From: Nocardia sp. BMG111209
GTDB taxonomy: Bacteria; Actinomycetota; Actinomycetes; Mycobacteriales; Mycobacteriaceae
NCBI RefSeq assembly: GCF_000381925.1
Contig: NZ_KB907309.1
Span: forward strand, 248,001-312,000
Reading direction: 5' to 3'
DNA: 64,000 nucleotides
The translations under genes were made by a program, and so were the position numbers. Below, piece by piece: positions 26,208 through 35,135 of the stretch (position 1 is its first letter; each line of letters opens with the position of its first letter). Under the pieces are notes generated by a model. The model was not told the DNA's origin. It did no database searches and saw only the letters and a program-made list of their open reading frames with translations.

Positions 26208-27692
26208 ATGCGTTTCGAGCCCAGGGCTCGCGCCAATGCGCGAGTCGTCGTACCGCCGCGTTCCGAACGTGAACGCTGGCAACGCGAATACGAACGTTGG
26301 CTACGCATCGGCGACCTCGTGGTGATCGTCACAGCCGTGGGTGTGGCGCACGTCATGCGATTCGGCGGTTCCGGCAATCCCCCGCTGGCGGCGACCCTCC
26401 CGCTGGAAGTGCGCTACACGGTGGTGTCGGCCCTGCTCGGGCTGGTGTGGGTGGTCTGCCTCGCCGGTGCCGGCACCCGCTCGCCGCGCATCTTCGGCAG
26501 CCCCGAGGAGTACCGCCGGCTGCTGTCCGCGACGGTCACACTGTTCGGGCTGATCGCCATCCTGTCGCTGGTCTTCCACCTCGACATCGCCCGTGGCTAC
26601 CTCGCGATCGCACTGCCGCTGGGGCTCGCGGGCCTGATCGCGCAGCGCTGGTGGTGGCGGCACTGGCTGACCAAACGGCGGCTGGTCGGGGACTGCGGGA
26701 TCCGGGTGCTGGTGGTGGGCAGCCGCGACGCCGCGGCCGCGATGGTCGCCGCGTTCTCCCGCGACCCGGGCTCCGGATACCAGGTGGTCGGGATGTGCAC
26801 GCCGGATATCGGCCTGGTCGGCCTGACCGTCGGCAATCGCACGATTCCCGTGGTCGGCGACGACCGTTCGGTGCTGGCTGCGGTGCGCTACACCCAGGCC
26901 GACACCGTCGCGATCACCGCCACCGACGACCTGGGCCCGGCCGATTTCCGGCACATGGCCTGGGAGCTGGACCAGATCGGCGTGGAGCTGATCGTCACGC
27001 CGGGCCTGGTCGACATCTCCGGCACCCGGCTCACCCATCAGCTGGTCGCCAGCATGCCGATGCTGCACGTCGGCAAGCCGCAGTACGACCGCGCGCGCTC
27101 GAATCGCAAGGCGCTGTTCGACATCTGCTTCGCGCTGCTCGCGGTGACGGCGCTGGCCCCGGTCCTGCTGGTGATCGCGATCGCGGTCAAGATCAACAGC
27201 CCCGGGCCGGTCTTCTATCTCTCCGAACGGATCGGCCGCAACGGGCACCCGTTCGGGATGATCAAGTTCCGCAGCATGTACGTCGACGCGGATCGCGCCG
27301 TCGACGCGCTCATCGCCGCCCAGGGCGGTAATCCGGTGTTCTTCAAGATGAAGGACGATCCACGGGTCACCGCGGTCGGCAGGGTGATCCGCAAGTACTC
27401 CCTCGACGAGCTGCCGCAGTTCTTCAACGTGCTGCGCGGCGAGATGAGCGTGGTCGGCCCGCGGCCGCAGGTCCGCCGCGAGGTCGACTCCTACGACGGG
27501 GTCATGTGGCGGCGGCTGCTGGTGAAGCCGGGCCTGACCGGGCTGTGGCAGGTCAGCGGCCGATCGAACCTGTCGCCGGAGGATTCGATGAACCTGGACC
27601 TGTCCTATGTGGAGAACTGGTCGATGGTGCTGGATCTGCTGCTCGTGTCCCGGACCCTCGGCGCGGTACTGCGCGGCGAGGGCGCCTACTGA
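26208..27692 (+). CDS. Polyprenyl-phosphate phosphoglycosyltransferase (initiating enzyme)
   Basis: This 494-residue protein has the WbaP/exopolysaccharide initiator layout: about four N-terminal membrane helices (between 35 and 145), a Rossmann-like middle domain (165-280), one more membrane helix (about 308-330) and the catalytic bacterial sugar-transferase domain. The last has SPGPVFYLSERIGRNG, KFRSMYVDAD, KYSLDELPQFFNVLRGEMSVVGPRP and KPGLTGLWQVSGRS. It moves a sugar-1-phosphate from a nucleotide sugar to undecaprenyl (or decaprenyl) phosphate at the cytoplasmic membrane, starting the repeat unit. It is the first gene of the 14-kb operon; its stop overlaps the next ATG. Confidence 0.93.
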   Translation: MRFEPRARANARVVVPPRSERERWQREYERWLRIGDLVVIVTAVGVAHVMRFGGSGNPPLAATLPLEVRYTVVSALLGLVWVVCLAGAGTRSPRIFGSPEEYRRLLSATVTLFGLIAILSLVFHLDIARGYLAIALPLGLAGLIAQRWWWRHWLTKRRLVGDCGIRVLVVGSRDAAAAMVAAFSRDPGSGYQVVGMCTPDIGLVGLTVGNRTIPVVGDDRSVLAAVRYTQADTVAITATDDLGPADFRHMAWELDQIGVELIVTPGLVDISGTRLTHQLVASMPMLHVGKPQYDRARSNRKALFDICFALLAVTALAPVLLVIAIAVKINSPGPVFYLSERIGRNGHPFGMIKFRSMYVDADRAVDALIAAQGGNPVFFKMKDDPRVTAVGRVIRKYSLDELPQFFNVLRGEMSVVGPRPQVRREVDSYDGVMWRRLLVKPGLTGLWQVSGRSNLSPEDSMNLDLSYVENWSMVLDLLLVSRTLGAVLRGEGAY

Positions 27693-28792
27693 TGACGAGC
27701 AGCGCTGGGGCAGCACCGATTCGGGTGCACATGACCGGGTCGGAGTGGTTCACCGCCACCCCCGGTGGCCTGAATCGGTACTTCACCGATCTGTACGGTG
27801 CGCTGGCGCGCCGGCCCGATGTCGTGGTCACCGCCGCGGCCTTCGGCCCGGCGCCCGCGGGCGCCCGCTCCTGGGGACCGGTGGGCGGCGGCACCCTGCA
27901 CCGCACCCGGACCGCCTTCCTGGATCGGCGCGACCTGGACCGGAACACCGTGCTGGACAGGCATTTCGGCCTCTACGGACCGGTGGCCGCCGGACGGCTG
28001 CGCAACCAGCCGGCGGTGGTGCACTTCCACGGGCCCTGGGCCGCCGAAAGCCGGTTGGCCGGCGAAGGTCCGCGCGCGGTGCGGGCCAAATACCTGCTGG
28101 AACGGCTCCGGTACACCCGCGCCGACCGATTCGTCGTGTTGTCCCGGTACTTTCACGATGTGCTCGTCAACGATTACCGGATACCGTCGCATCGCATCGC
28201 GATCGTGCCACCCGGCGTCGACGTGCCCACGGCCGCCGAACCGGCTCCGCCCCCGGCGGATTCGCCGCCGAGCGTGCTGTGCGTGCGCCGGCTGGAACGC
28301 CGCATGGGTATCGACGTCCTCATCGACTGCTGGCCCGCCGTCCTGGACCGGCATCCCGAGGCCCGGCTGACCATCGTCGGAACCGGCACGATCGCCGCCG
28401 AATTGCGCGAGCGCGCGGCGCATCTCCCCTCGATCGAGTTCACCGGATTCGTCGACGACGACCGGCTCGACGAGCTCTACACCCGGGCCACGGTGGCGGT
28501 GGTGCCGTCGCTGGCGCTCGAGGGTTTCGGCCTGGTCACGCTCGCGGCACTGGCCGCCGGGCGAGCGCCGGTGGTCACCGACTGCGGCGGACTGCCGGAT
28601 GCCGTGCGCGGACTGGACGATTCGCTGATCGTCCCGATCGGCGACCGGGAGGCGCTGGCGGCCCGGCTCGCCACCGCCCTCGACGGCGACCGGCCCGACG
28701 CGGCCCGCTGCCGGGAACATGCCCGGCAGTTCTCCTGGACCGCGGCCACGGACCGTCATCTGGCCCTCTATCGCGAACTGGTCGGCACATGA
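27692..28792 (+). CDS. GT4-type glycosyltransferase
   Basis: The 366-residue protein is a GT-B-fold retaining glycosyltransferase. The N-terminal domain has TPGGLNRYFTDLY, and the C-terminal nucleotide-sugar domain has VLCVRRLERRMGIDVLIDCW, LTIVGTGTIAAELRERA, EFTGFVDDDRLDELYTRA and the EGFGLVTLAALAAG donor site (EX7E region). It adds a sugar to the lipid-linked repeat unit on the cytoplasmic face. The ATG overlaps the preceding stop (TGATG) and its own stop overlaps the next gene. Confidence 0.9.
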   Translation: MTSSAGAAPIRVHMTGSEWFTATPGGLNRYFTDLYGALARRPDVVVTAAAFGPAPAGARSWGPVGGGTLHRTRTAFLDRRDLDRNTVLDRHFGLYGPVAAGRLRNQPAVVHFHGPWAAESRLAGEGPRAVRAKYLLERLRYTRADRFVVLSRYFHDVLVNDYRIPSHRIAIVPPGVDVPTAAEPAPPPADSPPSVLCVRRLERRMGIDVLIDCWPAVLDRHPEARLTIVGTGTIAAELRERAAHLPSIEFTGFVDDDRLDELYTRATVAVVPSLALEGFGLVTLAALAAGRAPVVTDCGGLPDAVRGLDDSLIVPIGDREALAARLATALDGDRPDAARCREHARQFSWTAATDRHLALYRELVGT

Positions 28793-29940
28793 AGGCCGTC
28801 TTCGTCGCGCACACCGCCGCCCCCTCCGGCGCCGAACTGGCCATGCTGCGGCTGGTTTCGGCGCTACAGCCGCATCTGGACACCGCCGTGGTGTACACCG
28901 CCGACGGCCCGATGGTGGACCGCACCCGCGAGCGGGGTATCGAAACCCGATTGCTGCCCAACGCCTTCGACAGCCGATCGATGACCATCGCCGGTGCGGC
29001 GGATCCGCGGCGGCTGCTCGCCGGGGCCGCCGGTCTGCTGCGGGTGGGCTGGGCGCTCGGCGCGACCGCTCGCGAACTCGGGGCCACGGTCCTCGTGGCA
29101 GGCAGTAGCAAGACCCTGCTGATGGGTGCGGTGGCGGCCCGGCGCGCCGGAATTCCGCTGGTCTGGCAGGTGCACGACCGGATCACCGCGCAATATTTCG
29201 GCCGTGCCCTGGCGCCGGTGCTGCGGTTGCTGGGCCGGGTGGCCGCGCAGGGCTGCATCGCCAACAGCCGCGGCACGTTGCGCACGCTGTTCACCTGGCG
29301 GCAGCCCGCGATCGTCGCCTATCCGGGGTTGGAGCCCGCGCCGGAGGCCGTCCGGCCGCCGCAGCGCGAACCCGAGGACGCGGTGGTCGCGGTCGTCGGG
29401 CGGCTGGCGCCGTGGAAGGGACAGGATGTCTTCCTGCGCGCGCTCGCGGCCGCGAAATACGTTCCGCGACAAGTGCTCCTGGTCGGCGGCACGTTCTTCG
29501 ACGAGGAACCGTATCGGGCGGAGCTGGAGCGGCTCGCCGCCGAACTCGCGCTGCCGGTGACCTTCACCGGGCATGTCGACGATCCGGAGGCCCTCCTGCG
29601 GGACGTGGACGTGCTCGTGCACTGTTCGGTGCTGCCGGAACCGTTCGGGCAGGTCGTCGTCGAGGGGATGCGCGCCGGGTGCGCGGTCGTCGCGACCCGG
29701 CCGGGCGGACCCACCGAGATCGTCGAGCCCGAGATCAGCGGGCTGCTGGTGGACGCCGGCGACGAGGCACAGCTGACCGCGGCCCTCGATCGGCTGCTCG
29801 GCGATCCGGCGCTGCGGGACCGGCTCGCCGCGGCCGCGCGCGTCCGGGCCCGGCGGTTCGACATCACCGAATCGGCGCGAGCAGTGGCCGGGTTCCTCGC
29901 CGAGGTGGCTGGGCGGCGGAAGTGGCTGCGGCATGGCTGA
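28789..29940 (+). CDS. GT4-type glycosyltransferase
   Basis: This 383-residue GT-B glycosyltransferase has AAPSGAELAMLRLV at the start, the acceptor-side WQVHDRITAQYF, and the C-terminal donor motifs VVGRLAPWKGQDVFLRAL, VTFTGHVDDPEALLRDVDVLVH and EPFGQVVVEGMRAGCAVVAT. It should transfer a further residue of the repeat unit. The start overlaps the previous stop (ATGA), and the stop overlaps the flippase by eight bases. Confidence 0.9.
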   Translation: MKAVFVAHTAAPSGAELAMLRLVSALQPHLDTAVVYTADGPMVDRTRERGIETRLLPNAFDSRSMTIAGAADPRRLLAGAAGLLRVGWALGATARELGATVLVAGSSKTLLMGAVAARRAGIPLVWQVHDRITAQYFGRALAPVLRLLGRVAAQGCIANSRGTLRTLFTWRQPAIVAYPGLEPAPEAVRPPQREPEDAVVAVVGRLAPWKGQDVFLRALAAAKYVPRQVLLVGGTFFDEEPYRAELERLAAELALPVTFTGHVDDPEALLRDVDVLVHCSVLPEPFGQVVVEGMRAGCAVVATRPGGPTEIVEPEISGLLVDAGDEAQLTAALDRLLGDPALRDRLAAAARVRARRFDITESARAVAGFLAEVAGRRKWLRHG

Positions 29941-31363
29941 ATTCGGCACCTCGGCATCCGAGGCTCCGACGGTCGAACTCCCGGCGGTCGATCCCCCGAC
30001 GGTCGAGCTCCCGGTTTTCGGCACGGCTACCCCGGACGCCGCGACCGAGGCCCCCGGACGGCGGCGTAACGGACACGGTGCCGCCGCGGTCCTGCGCGAC
30101 ATCGGCTTCGTCAGCTTCGGCAAGTACGGCCAGTACCTCATCACGGTCGTCACCCTGCCGCTGATCTCCCGGCTGCTCGGCCCGCAAGGTCTCGGCCTGC
30201 TCGCCGTCGGCATGTCGGCCTACTTCATCGGCTCGCTGGTGGTCGATCTGGGGATCACCTCCTTTCTCGCCGCGAAGGTGCACGACCACGACCGGCCCGA
30301 GGCGCGGCCGGACATCGACAAGTTGCGCGGCACCTACCTCGCCGTCCGCCTCACCACGCTCGGCACGATCGGGCTGGCCCTGCTGATCGAACTCGCGGCC
30401 GGCGCGCCGCCCAAACTGCACATGATCCTGCTGGGCCTGTTCGCCGGGGGATTCTGGTCCGTCTCCGAGGACTGGCTGCTGATCGGGCAGGGCCGGTTCG
30501 GGGCGTCCACGCTGTATCAGGGCGCGGGCCGCGTCGTCTACCCGATCCTGCTCCTGCTGCTGTTGCCGCGCTTCGCCACCGCCACCACGGCCATGCTGTG
30601 CCTGCTCGGATCCTCGGTGCTGACCGTCGTACTCACCTGGTCGGATTCGCTGCGCAAATTCGGGCTGCCGGGCCGCCCGCACCGGCTGCGGGAGGTCCTG
30701 CGGATCGGGACCCCGGTCCTGATCTCCCGGGCACTGGTCACCAGTTACGGACAGGGCAGCGCGGCCGTGTATTCCGCGGTGCTGGACTCGGTTTCGCTGG
30801 GCCTGTACTCCGCGGGCGACCGGCTGGTCCGGGCCATCCAATCACTACTGGACCCCATCGGTTTCGCGCTGCTGCCGCGGATGGCGCAGCGCAGCGCGCA
30901 GGAGTCGTTCTGGCGCACGTCGATCCGGTCGTTGCTGGGCTGCGTGGTGATCGCGGTGCTGGGTGTGGTCAGCGTATGGCTGCTGGCGCCGGTGCTGATC
31001 CACGTGATGTTCGGCGACGAATTCACCCGCGCCGTACCGCTGTTGCGCGTCGAGGCGTGCATCCTGCCGGCCACCACGGTCACCTCCTTCGTGACCACCG
31101 CGATCCTGCCGGTCCGCGAGGATACGACCGGGGTGCTGATCGGCGCGTTCATCGGCACCTGCGTCGCGGCCGGCGGGCTCGTGATCGCGCTGCACACCCA
31201 TTCGGTGTGGACGCTGGTGCACGGTACGGTGGCCGCCGAATTCACCGTGATGATCTGGTACATCGCCCGGGTGCGGTGGTTCATCGTCCGCGAGCGGGAC
31301 GCGGCGCAACGGATACGGCAGCCGGCCGGATCGGCCGGGGCCTACGAGGTGGAGACGTCGTGA
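29933..31363 (+). CDS. Oligosaccharide flippase (Wzx-like, MOP superfamily)
   Basis: The protein has 476 residues, with a disordered N-terminal tail of about 45 residues rich in E/P/V and repeats (PTVELPAVDPPTVELPVF). It is followed by about 12-14 hydrophobic helices, starting VLRDIGFVSFGKYGQYLITVV, as in Wzx/RfbX proteins. It would flip the lipid-linked repeat unit across the cytoplasmic membrane. The two tandem TVELP copies in the tail are unusual. The GTG of the next gene overlaps its stop. Confidence 0.9.
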   Translation: MAEFGTSASEAPTVELPAVDPPTVELPVFGTATPDAATEAPGRRRNGHGAAAVLRDIGFVSFGKYGQYLITVVTLPLISRLLGPQGLGLLAVGMSAYFIGSLVVDLGITSFLAAKVHDHDRPEARPDIDKLRGTYLAVRLTTLGTIGLALLIELAAGAPPKLHMILLGLFAGGFWSVSEDWLLIGQGRFGASTLYQGAGRVVYPILLLLLLPRFATATTAMLCLLGSSVLTVVLTWSDSLRKFGLPGRPHRLREVLRIGTPVLISRALVTSYGQGSAAVYSAVLDSVSLGLYSAGDRLVRAIQSLLDPIGFALLPRMAQRSAQESFWRTSIRSLLGCVVIAVLGVVSVWLLAPVLIHVMFGDEFTRAVPLLRVEACILPATTVTSFVTTAILPVREDTTGVLIGAFIGTCVAAGGLVIALHTHSVWTLVHGTVAAEFTVMIWYIARVRWFIVRERDAAQRIRQPAGSAGAYEVETS

Positions 31364-32364
31364 AAATTCTGTACATCGGCGACGACTGGATCGGCAGCAA
31401 CGCCCGGTCGCTGGCCGACGGGTTCCGCGAGGCCGGGCACGAGGTCGTGGTCGTCGACTCGACCTCGGTCACACTGCCGCCACGGTTCTCGCCGCCGTGG
31501 ATCTATTCGAAGGTGGCGCGGCGCCGCGCGGGCTGGGACGTCGCCGCGGTCCACGACGAGATCGACCGGCTGGCCGCCGATTTCGCGCCGGACGTGCTGT
31601 TCGTCTTCAAGGGCATCCATCTCGACCAGCAACGGCTGCTGTCGGTACCGGCCCGGGTGCGCATCCACTACAGTCCGGACGACGTGTCGAATCCGGAGAA
31701 CACCAGCCCGGCCTACCTCGCCCACGAGGCGGGCTGGGATCTGATCGTGACGACCAAGCGGCACAACGTCTCCGAGCTGCGCGAGCGCGGGGCGCGGGCG
31801 GTGACCTTCGTCGCCAGCGCCTACGACCCGGCCTGGCACCGGCCGTGCGCGCGCCGCGGCGGGGACCGGTTCCTGGCCGGATTCATCGGCGCGCGCCGGC
31901 CCGACCGCACCGGACTGCTGATCGATCTGGCCCGGGAACACGGGCCGGGCCTGGTGGTCCACGGTCCGGGCTGGCGGCGCGAACCCGCCCTGCTGCGGAC
32001 CGGGGCCGGGGTGCGCCCGGCGGTCTACGGCGAGCACTTCTCGGTCGCCGTCGCCGCGATCACCGCCAACCTGGTGCTGCTGAACTCCGCCAACCGTGAC
32101 ACCCACACCTGCCGCAGCTTCGAGATACCCGCCGCCGGTGGGCTTTTCGTCGGTGAACGGACCGACGAACACGCCGCGCTGCTGACCGAGGACACCGAAT
32201 GCTTCCTGTTCTCCGATACCGCCGAACTGCGTGAGATCCTCGACCGGTGTGCCCGCCATCCCGGCCAGGCCGCGAAGGTCGCCGAGGCCGGATACCGGCG
32301 TATCGTCTCCGGCGGCCATCGTTACGTCGACCGCGCCCGCGAGATCATCGATGCGATCACCTGA
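31360..32364 (+). CDS. CgeB-like glycosyltransferase
   Basis: The 334-residue protein starts VKILYIGDDWIGSNARSLADGF and resembles the CgeB/glycosyltransferase group 1 family: FAPDVLFVFKGIHLD, the YSPDDVSNPENTSPAYLAHEAGWD block, GFIGARRPDRTGLL, and near the end TCRSFEIPAAGGLFVGERTDEH. These are GT-B-like enzymes of poorly known donors. It probably adds a side residue to the repeat. The GTG start overlaps the flippase stop (GTGA). Confidence 0.82.
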   Translation: MKILYIGDDWIGSNARSLADGFREAGHEVVVVDSTSVTLPPRFSPPWIYSKVARRRAGWDVAAVHDEIDRLAADFAPDVLFVFKGIHLDQQRLLSVPARVRIHYSPDDVSNPENTSPAYLAHEAGWDLIVTTKRHNVSELRERGARAVTFVASAYDPAWHRPCARRGGDRFLAGFIGARRPDRTGLLIDLAREHGPGLVVHGPGWRREPALLRTGAGVRPAVYGEHFSVAVAAITANLVLLNSANRDTHTCRSFEIPAAGGLFVGERTDEHAALLTEDTECFLFSDTAELREILDRCARHPGQAAKVAEAGYRRIVSGGHRYVDRAREIIDAIT

Positions 32365-32403
32365 CCTACCGGGCGTTCGCCCGTATCCGACGGAGGCCAG
32401 GCC

Positions 32404-33843
32404 GTGACCGGGGCCGTATCCGAGGTACTCCTCGTGGCCGGGGCCCTGGTGACCTTCGTGGTCTGCGGATTCCTGCTGACCGGGCCGATCCGGGTGTTCC
32501 TGATCGCGCAGAGCGCGTACTGGGCGCTGTCCTACGTCGCGGTACCGGCCGTCCTGCTGTGGGTGCAGCCGCAACCGCAGTACGGTGACAACCTGCCGGA
32601 TGCGCGGCTGGCCGCCCTCGGCTACGACCCCGGGATCGCGGCGGTGCTGCGGCCGGTGGTGTACGGCTCGTGGCTGTACGCCGGAATGGTTGTGCTGTAC
32701 ACGATCTGGTCCCGGCGCCGCCGCAGTTCGGTCCCGGGCGACCACGTGGAACGGCAGGCCTTCCTGCGCCGCCGCGCGCTCGCGCGGCTCGCGGACAACC
32801 CGCAGTTCAAATCGACCCTGGTCATCCTGTACGTACTCGGGACACTCGGCCGCCTGGCCGCCTACGCCACCGGAACGGCCGGTCGCGCAGGCGAATTGGA
32901 GAGCCCGAACCCGTTCCTCAACCTGGTCACGGTGCTCGGCACGATCGGCGCGGTCGGACTGCTCGTGTACTCCCGTCCCGCCACCCTGCGCGGCATGCTG
33001 GTGATCATCGGCGGTCTGACCGCGGGCGAACTGCTGTGGACCGCCGCCGTGCAGTCCAAGACGCCGATCATGGGCGCCGCGCTCGCGCTCGCGGTGCGGT
33101 TCGCGATGACGGACTGGACCCGCGGGAAAGTCATTGCGGTACTGACGATGACGGTCATCGCGATCGTCGGATTCGGTGCGCTGCAGTCGCTCAAGGCCGA
33201 CGACGCGGCGAAAGCACAATCCGTGCTGGCGGATTCGAGCTATCCGTCCTCGGTGCGCCCGTTCCTGAGCCTGCTGCGCCGATTCGACGGTCTGGAGGCG
33301 GCCACCGACGCCTACTATGCCGGGCCGAACTCGTGGCTGACGCCGCAGCAGACGATGGTGCACGCCGCGGAGACCCTGCTGCCCACCCAGCTGCTCGGCG
33401 CGGAGAAGTTCCAGGCCGGCGCCGAATGGGCCGCCGACGTGCGCGGGCAGTCGGTGGACATGTCGGGGATCGAGGTGTCGCTGGCCGAGGGCGATATCAA
33501 CGAGGGCTACGTCCTGGGCGGATATCCCGGCGTCGCCCTGGATGTGCTGTTCACGTTCGTGGTGCTGCTCGTCTGGGCATGGGCGATGTACGATACGCGC
33601 ATTCCGCTGCCGGTCCTCGGGCTGGCTCTGATCGAGGTTCCGGTGTTGTTCGAGCGCGGTTTCCTGGGCGCCTTCGAAACGCTCGGTAAGTACCTGCAGG
33701 CCATGGCGCTGGTCTGGATCATCTATCTACTGGTCGGCGAGTATCGGAGGCGACGGGAGCCACCGGCGATCGCCACGCTCCTGGAGGAGCGCGCCAACGC
33801 ATCCCTCGTCACGTCGCAATTGAGAGCAGGACAATGGGTTTGA
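32404..33843 (+). CDS. Multispanning membrane protein, polysaccharide polymerase candidate (Wzy-like)
   Basis: The protein has 479 residues with about ten hydrophobic helices and a large extracytoplasmic loop at about 265-370 (SYPSSVRPFLSLLRRFDG to INEGYVLGGYPGVALD). Layout, size and position between the flippase and the chain-length protein are typical of Wzy polymerases, which have almost no conserved sequence. It would join repeat units outside the membrane. The start is GTG at 32404. Its stop overlaps the Wzz-like gene by ten bases. The role is inferred from topology and context. Confidence 0.7.
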   Translation: MTGAVSEVLLVAGALVTFVVCGFLLTGPIRVFLIAQSAYWALSYVAVPAVLLWVQPQPQYGDNLPDARLAALGYDPGIAAVLRPVVYGSWLYAGMVVLYTIWSRRRRSSVPGDHVERQAFLRRRALARLADNPQFKSTLVILYVLGTLGRLAAYATGTAGRAGELESPNPFLNLVTVLGTIGAVGLLVYSRPATLRGMLVIIGGLTAGELLWTAAVQSKTPIMGAALALAVRFAMTDWTRGKVIAVLTMTVIAIVGFGALQSLKADDAAKAQSVLADSSYPSSVRPFLSLLRRFDGLEAATDAYYAGPNSWLTPQQTMVHAAETLLPTQLLGAEKFQAGAEWAADVRGQSVDMSGIEVSLAEGDINEGYVLGGYPGVALDVLFTFVVLLVWAWAMYDTRIPLPVLGLALIEVPVLFERGFLGAFETLGKYLQAMALVWIIYLLVGEYRRRREPPAIATLLEERANASLVTSQLRAGQWV

Positions 33844-35135
33844 TCGATTTCTGGCATCTGGCCAAGCGCCGCTGGCCGATCATCGCCGTGATCTTCGTGA
33901 TCTGCGTGGGTGCCTCGTACGGTTACCTGCGGACCCTGCCGGTGACCTACACGGCATCGAGCACCTGCTACGTCACGATGGCGACCGGGACGTCGGTCAA
34001 CGACTCCTATCAGGGCGGCCTGGCCGCCCAGCAGCGGGTGCGCTCCTATGTGGACCTGGTCACCAGCGAGACCGTCGCGCGGCGGGTGCGGGATCAACTC
34101 GCACTGAACGTCTCGACCGACGACCTGCGCAGCCGGATCACCGTGACCTCGCCGCCCGCAACCACTCTCGTGCAGATCTCGGTGAGCGATCCGACCGCCA
34201 CCGGCGCTCGGCAGCTGACCAACGAGGTGGTCTCGCAGTTCCGGGCCCTGGTCGATCAGCTCGAGACCATCCAGTCCGACGCCGCGCCCGCGGCCCGGGT
34301 GGCGGTCGTGGATCAGGCGCAGCTCCCGTCCGCGCCGAGCGGCCCGCAGTCCAAGCGCATCCTGGTGCTCGGCATCCTCGCCGGTCTGGTGCTCGGCCTG
34401 TTCGCCGCGATCGGCCGCCACCGGCTGGACCGGCGGCTGCGCACCTCGCACGACGTCGCGAGCCTGCTGACGGTTCCGGTGCTGGCCCATATCGAGGAGG
34501 GTCGGCCGAGCGCCGCGGGTGAGCTGCGCCGGTTGCGTACCCGGCTCACCGACGATCGCCGGATCCGCAGTGTGCTGCTCGCCCCGCTGTCGCCGCAGTC
34601 GCGGCCCGAGATCGCGATCGGGCTGGCGCAGACCCTCGGCGATGCCGGCTCCCGGGTCGTGCTTGTCGATGCCGACACCACCGGACAGGGCAGTTCCGTG
34701 CATCTGACGCTGCAATCGGCGACCGGCCTGAGCGAACTGCTGCGGCTGGCCACCCCGCTCGACGATGCCGTACTGCCCTGGGAGGAGGCGGGCATCTGGG
34801 TCCTGCCGGTCGGCGCGATCGACAAGAACACCCCGGATCTGCTGGCGTCCAGGCGATTCGGCGACATCATGGCGAAGCTGCGCAGCGAATTCGATCACAT
34901 CGTGCTGGAGTGCGCGCCGGTCGCCACGGCCGCCGACGCGGTCCCCCTGGCCCGCAACTGCGACACCACCCTCGGGGTGGTGGAGCTCGGCCGGACCACC
35001 AGCCCGCAGGTCACCGACGCACTCACCGCGTTCGGGCCCGACGATCCGCGCCTCGGCGGCGTGGTCGTGTACACCCATCCCAAGCGGCGGCGCGGTCTGC
35101 CGCGCCGGCCGGGCGGAGCAACCGATGGCAAGTGA
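33834..35135 (+). CDS. Chain-length determinant (Wzz) fused to a BY-kinase-like domain lacking Walker A
   Basis: This 433-residue protein has the actinobacterial/Gram-positive fused layout. TM1 lies at about 15-31, an extracytoplasmic Wzz domain with a proline-rich end precedes TM2 (177-194), and a cytoplasmic P-loop-like domain follows. Where Walker A should be, the sequence reads LLAPLSPQSRPEIAIGLA (248-265), with no GK[ST]. The Walker A' strand VVLVDAD (275-281) is kept. No C-terminal Tyr cluster is present. It should regulate chain length but probably cannot bind or transfer phosphate as normal BY-kinases do. Confidence 0.85.
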   Translation: MGLIDFWHLAKRRWPIIAVIFVICVGASYGYLRTLPVTYTASSTCYVTMATGTSVNDSYQGGLAAQQRVRSYVDLVTSETVARRVRDQLALNVSTDDLRSRITVTSPPATTLVQISVSDPTATGARQLTNEVVSQFRALVDQLETIQSDAAPAARVAVVDQAQLPSAPSGPQSKRILVLGILAGLVLGLFAAIGRHRLDRRLRTSHDVASLLTVPVLAHIEEGRPSAAGELRRLRTRLTDDRRIRSVLLAPLSPQSRPEIAIGLAQTLGDAGSRVVLVDADTTGQGSSVHLTLQSATGLSELLRLATPLDDAVLPWEEAGIWVLPVGAIDKNTPDLLASRRFGDIMAKLRSEFDHIVLECAPVATAADAVPLARNCDTTLGVVELGRTTSPQVTDALTAFGPDDPRLGGVVVYTHPKRRRGLPRRPGGATDGK

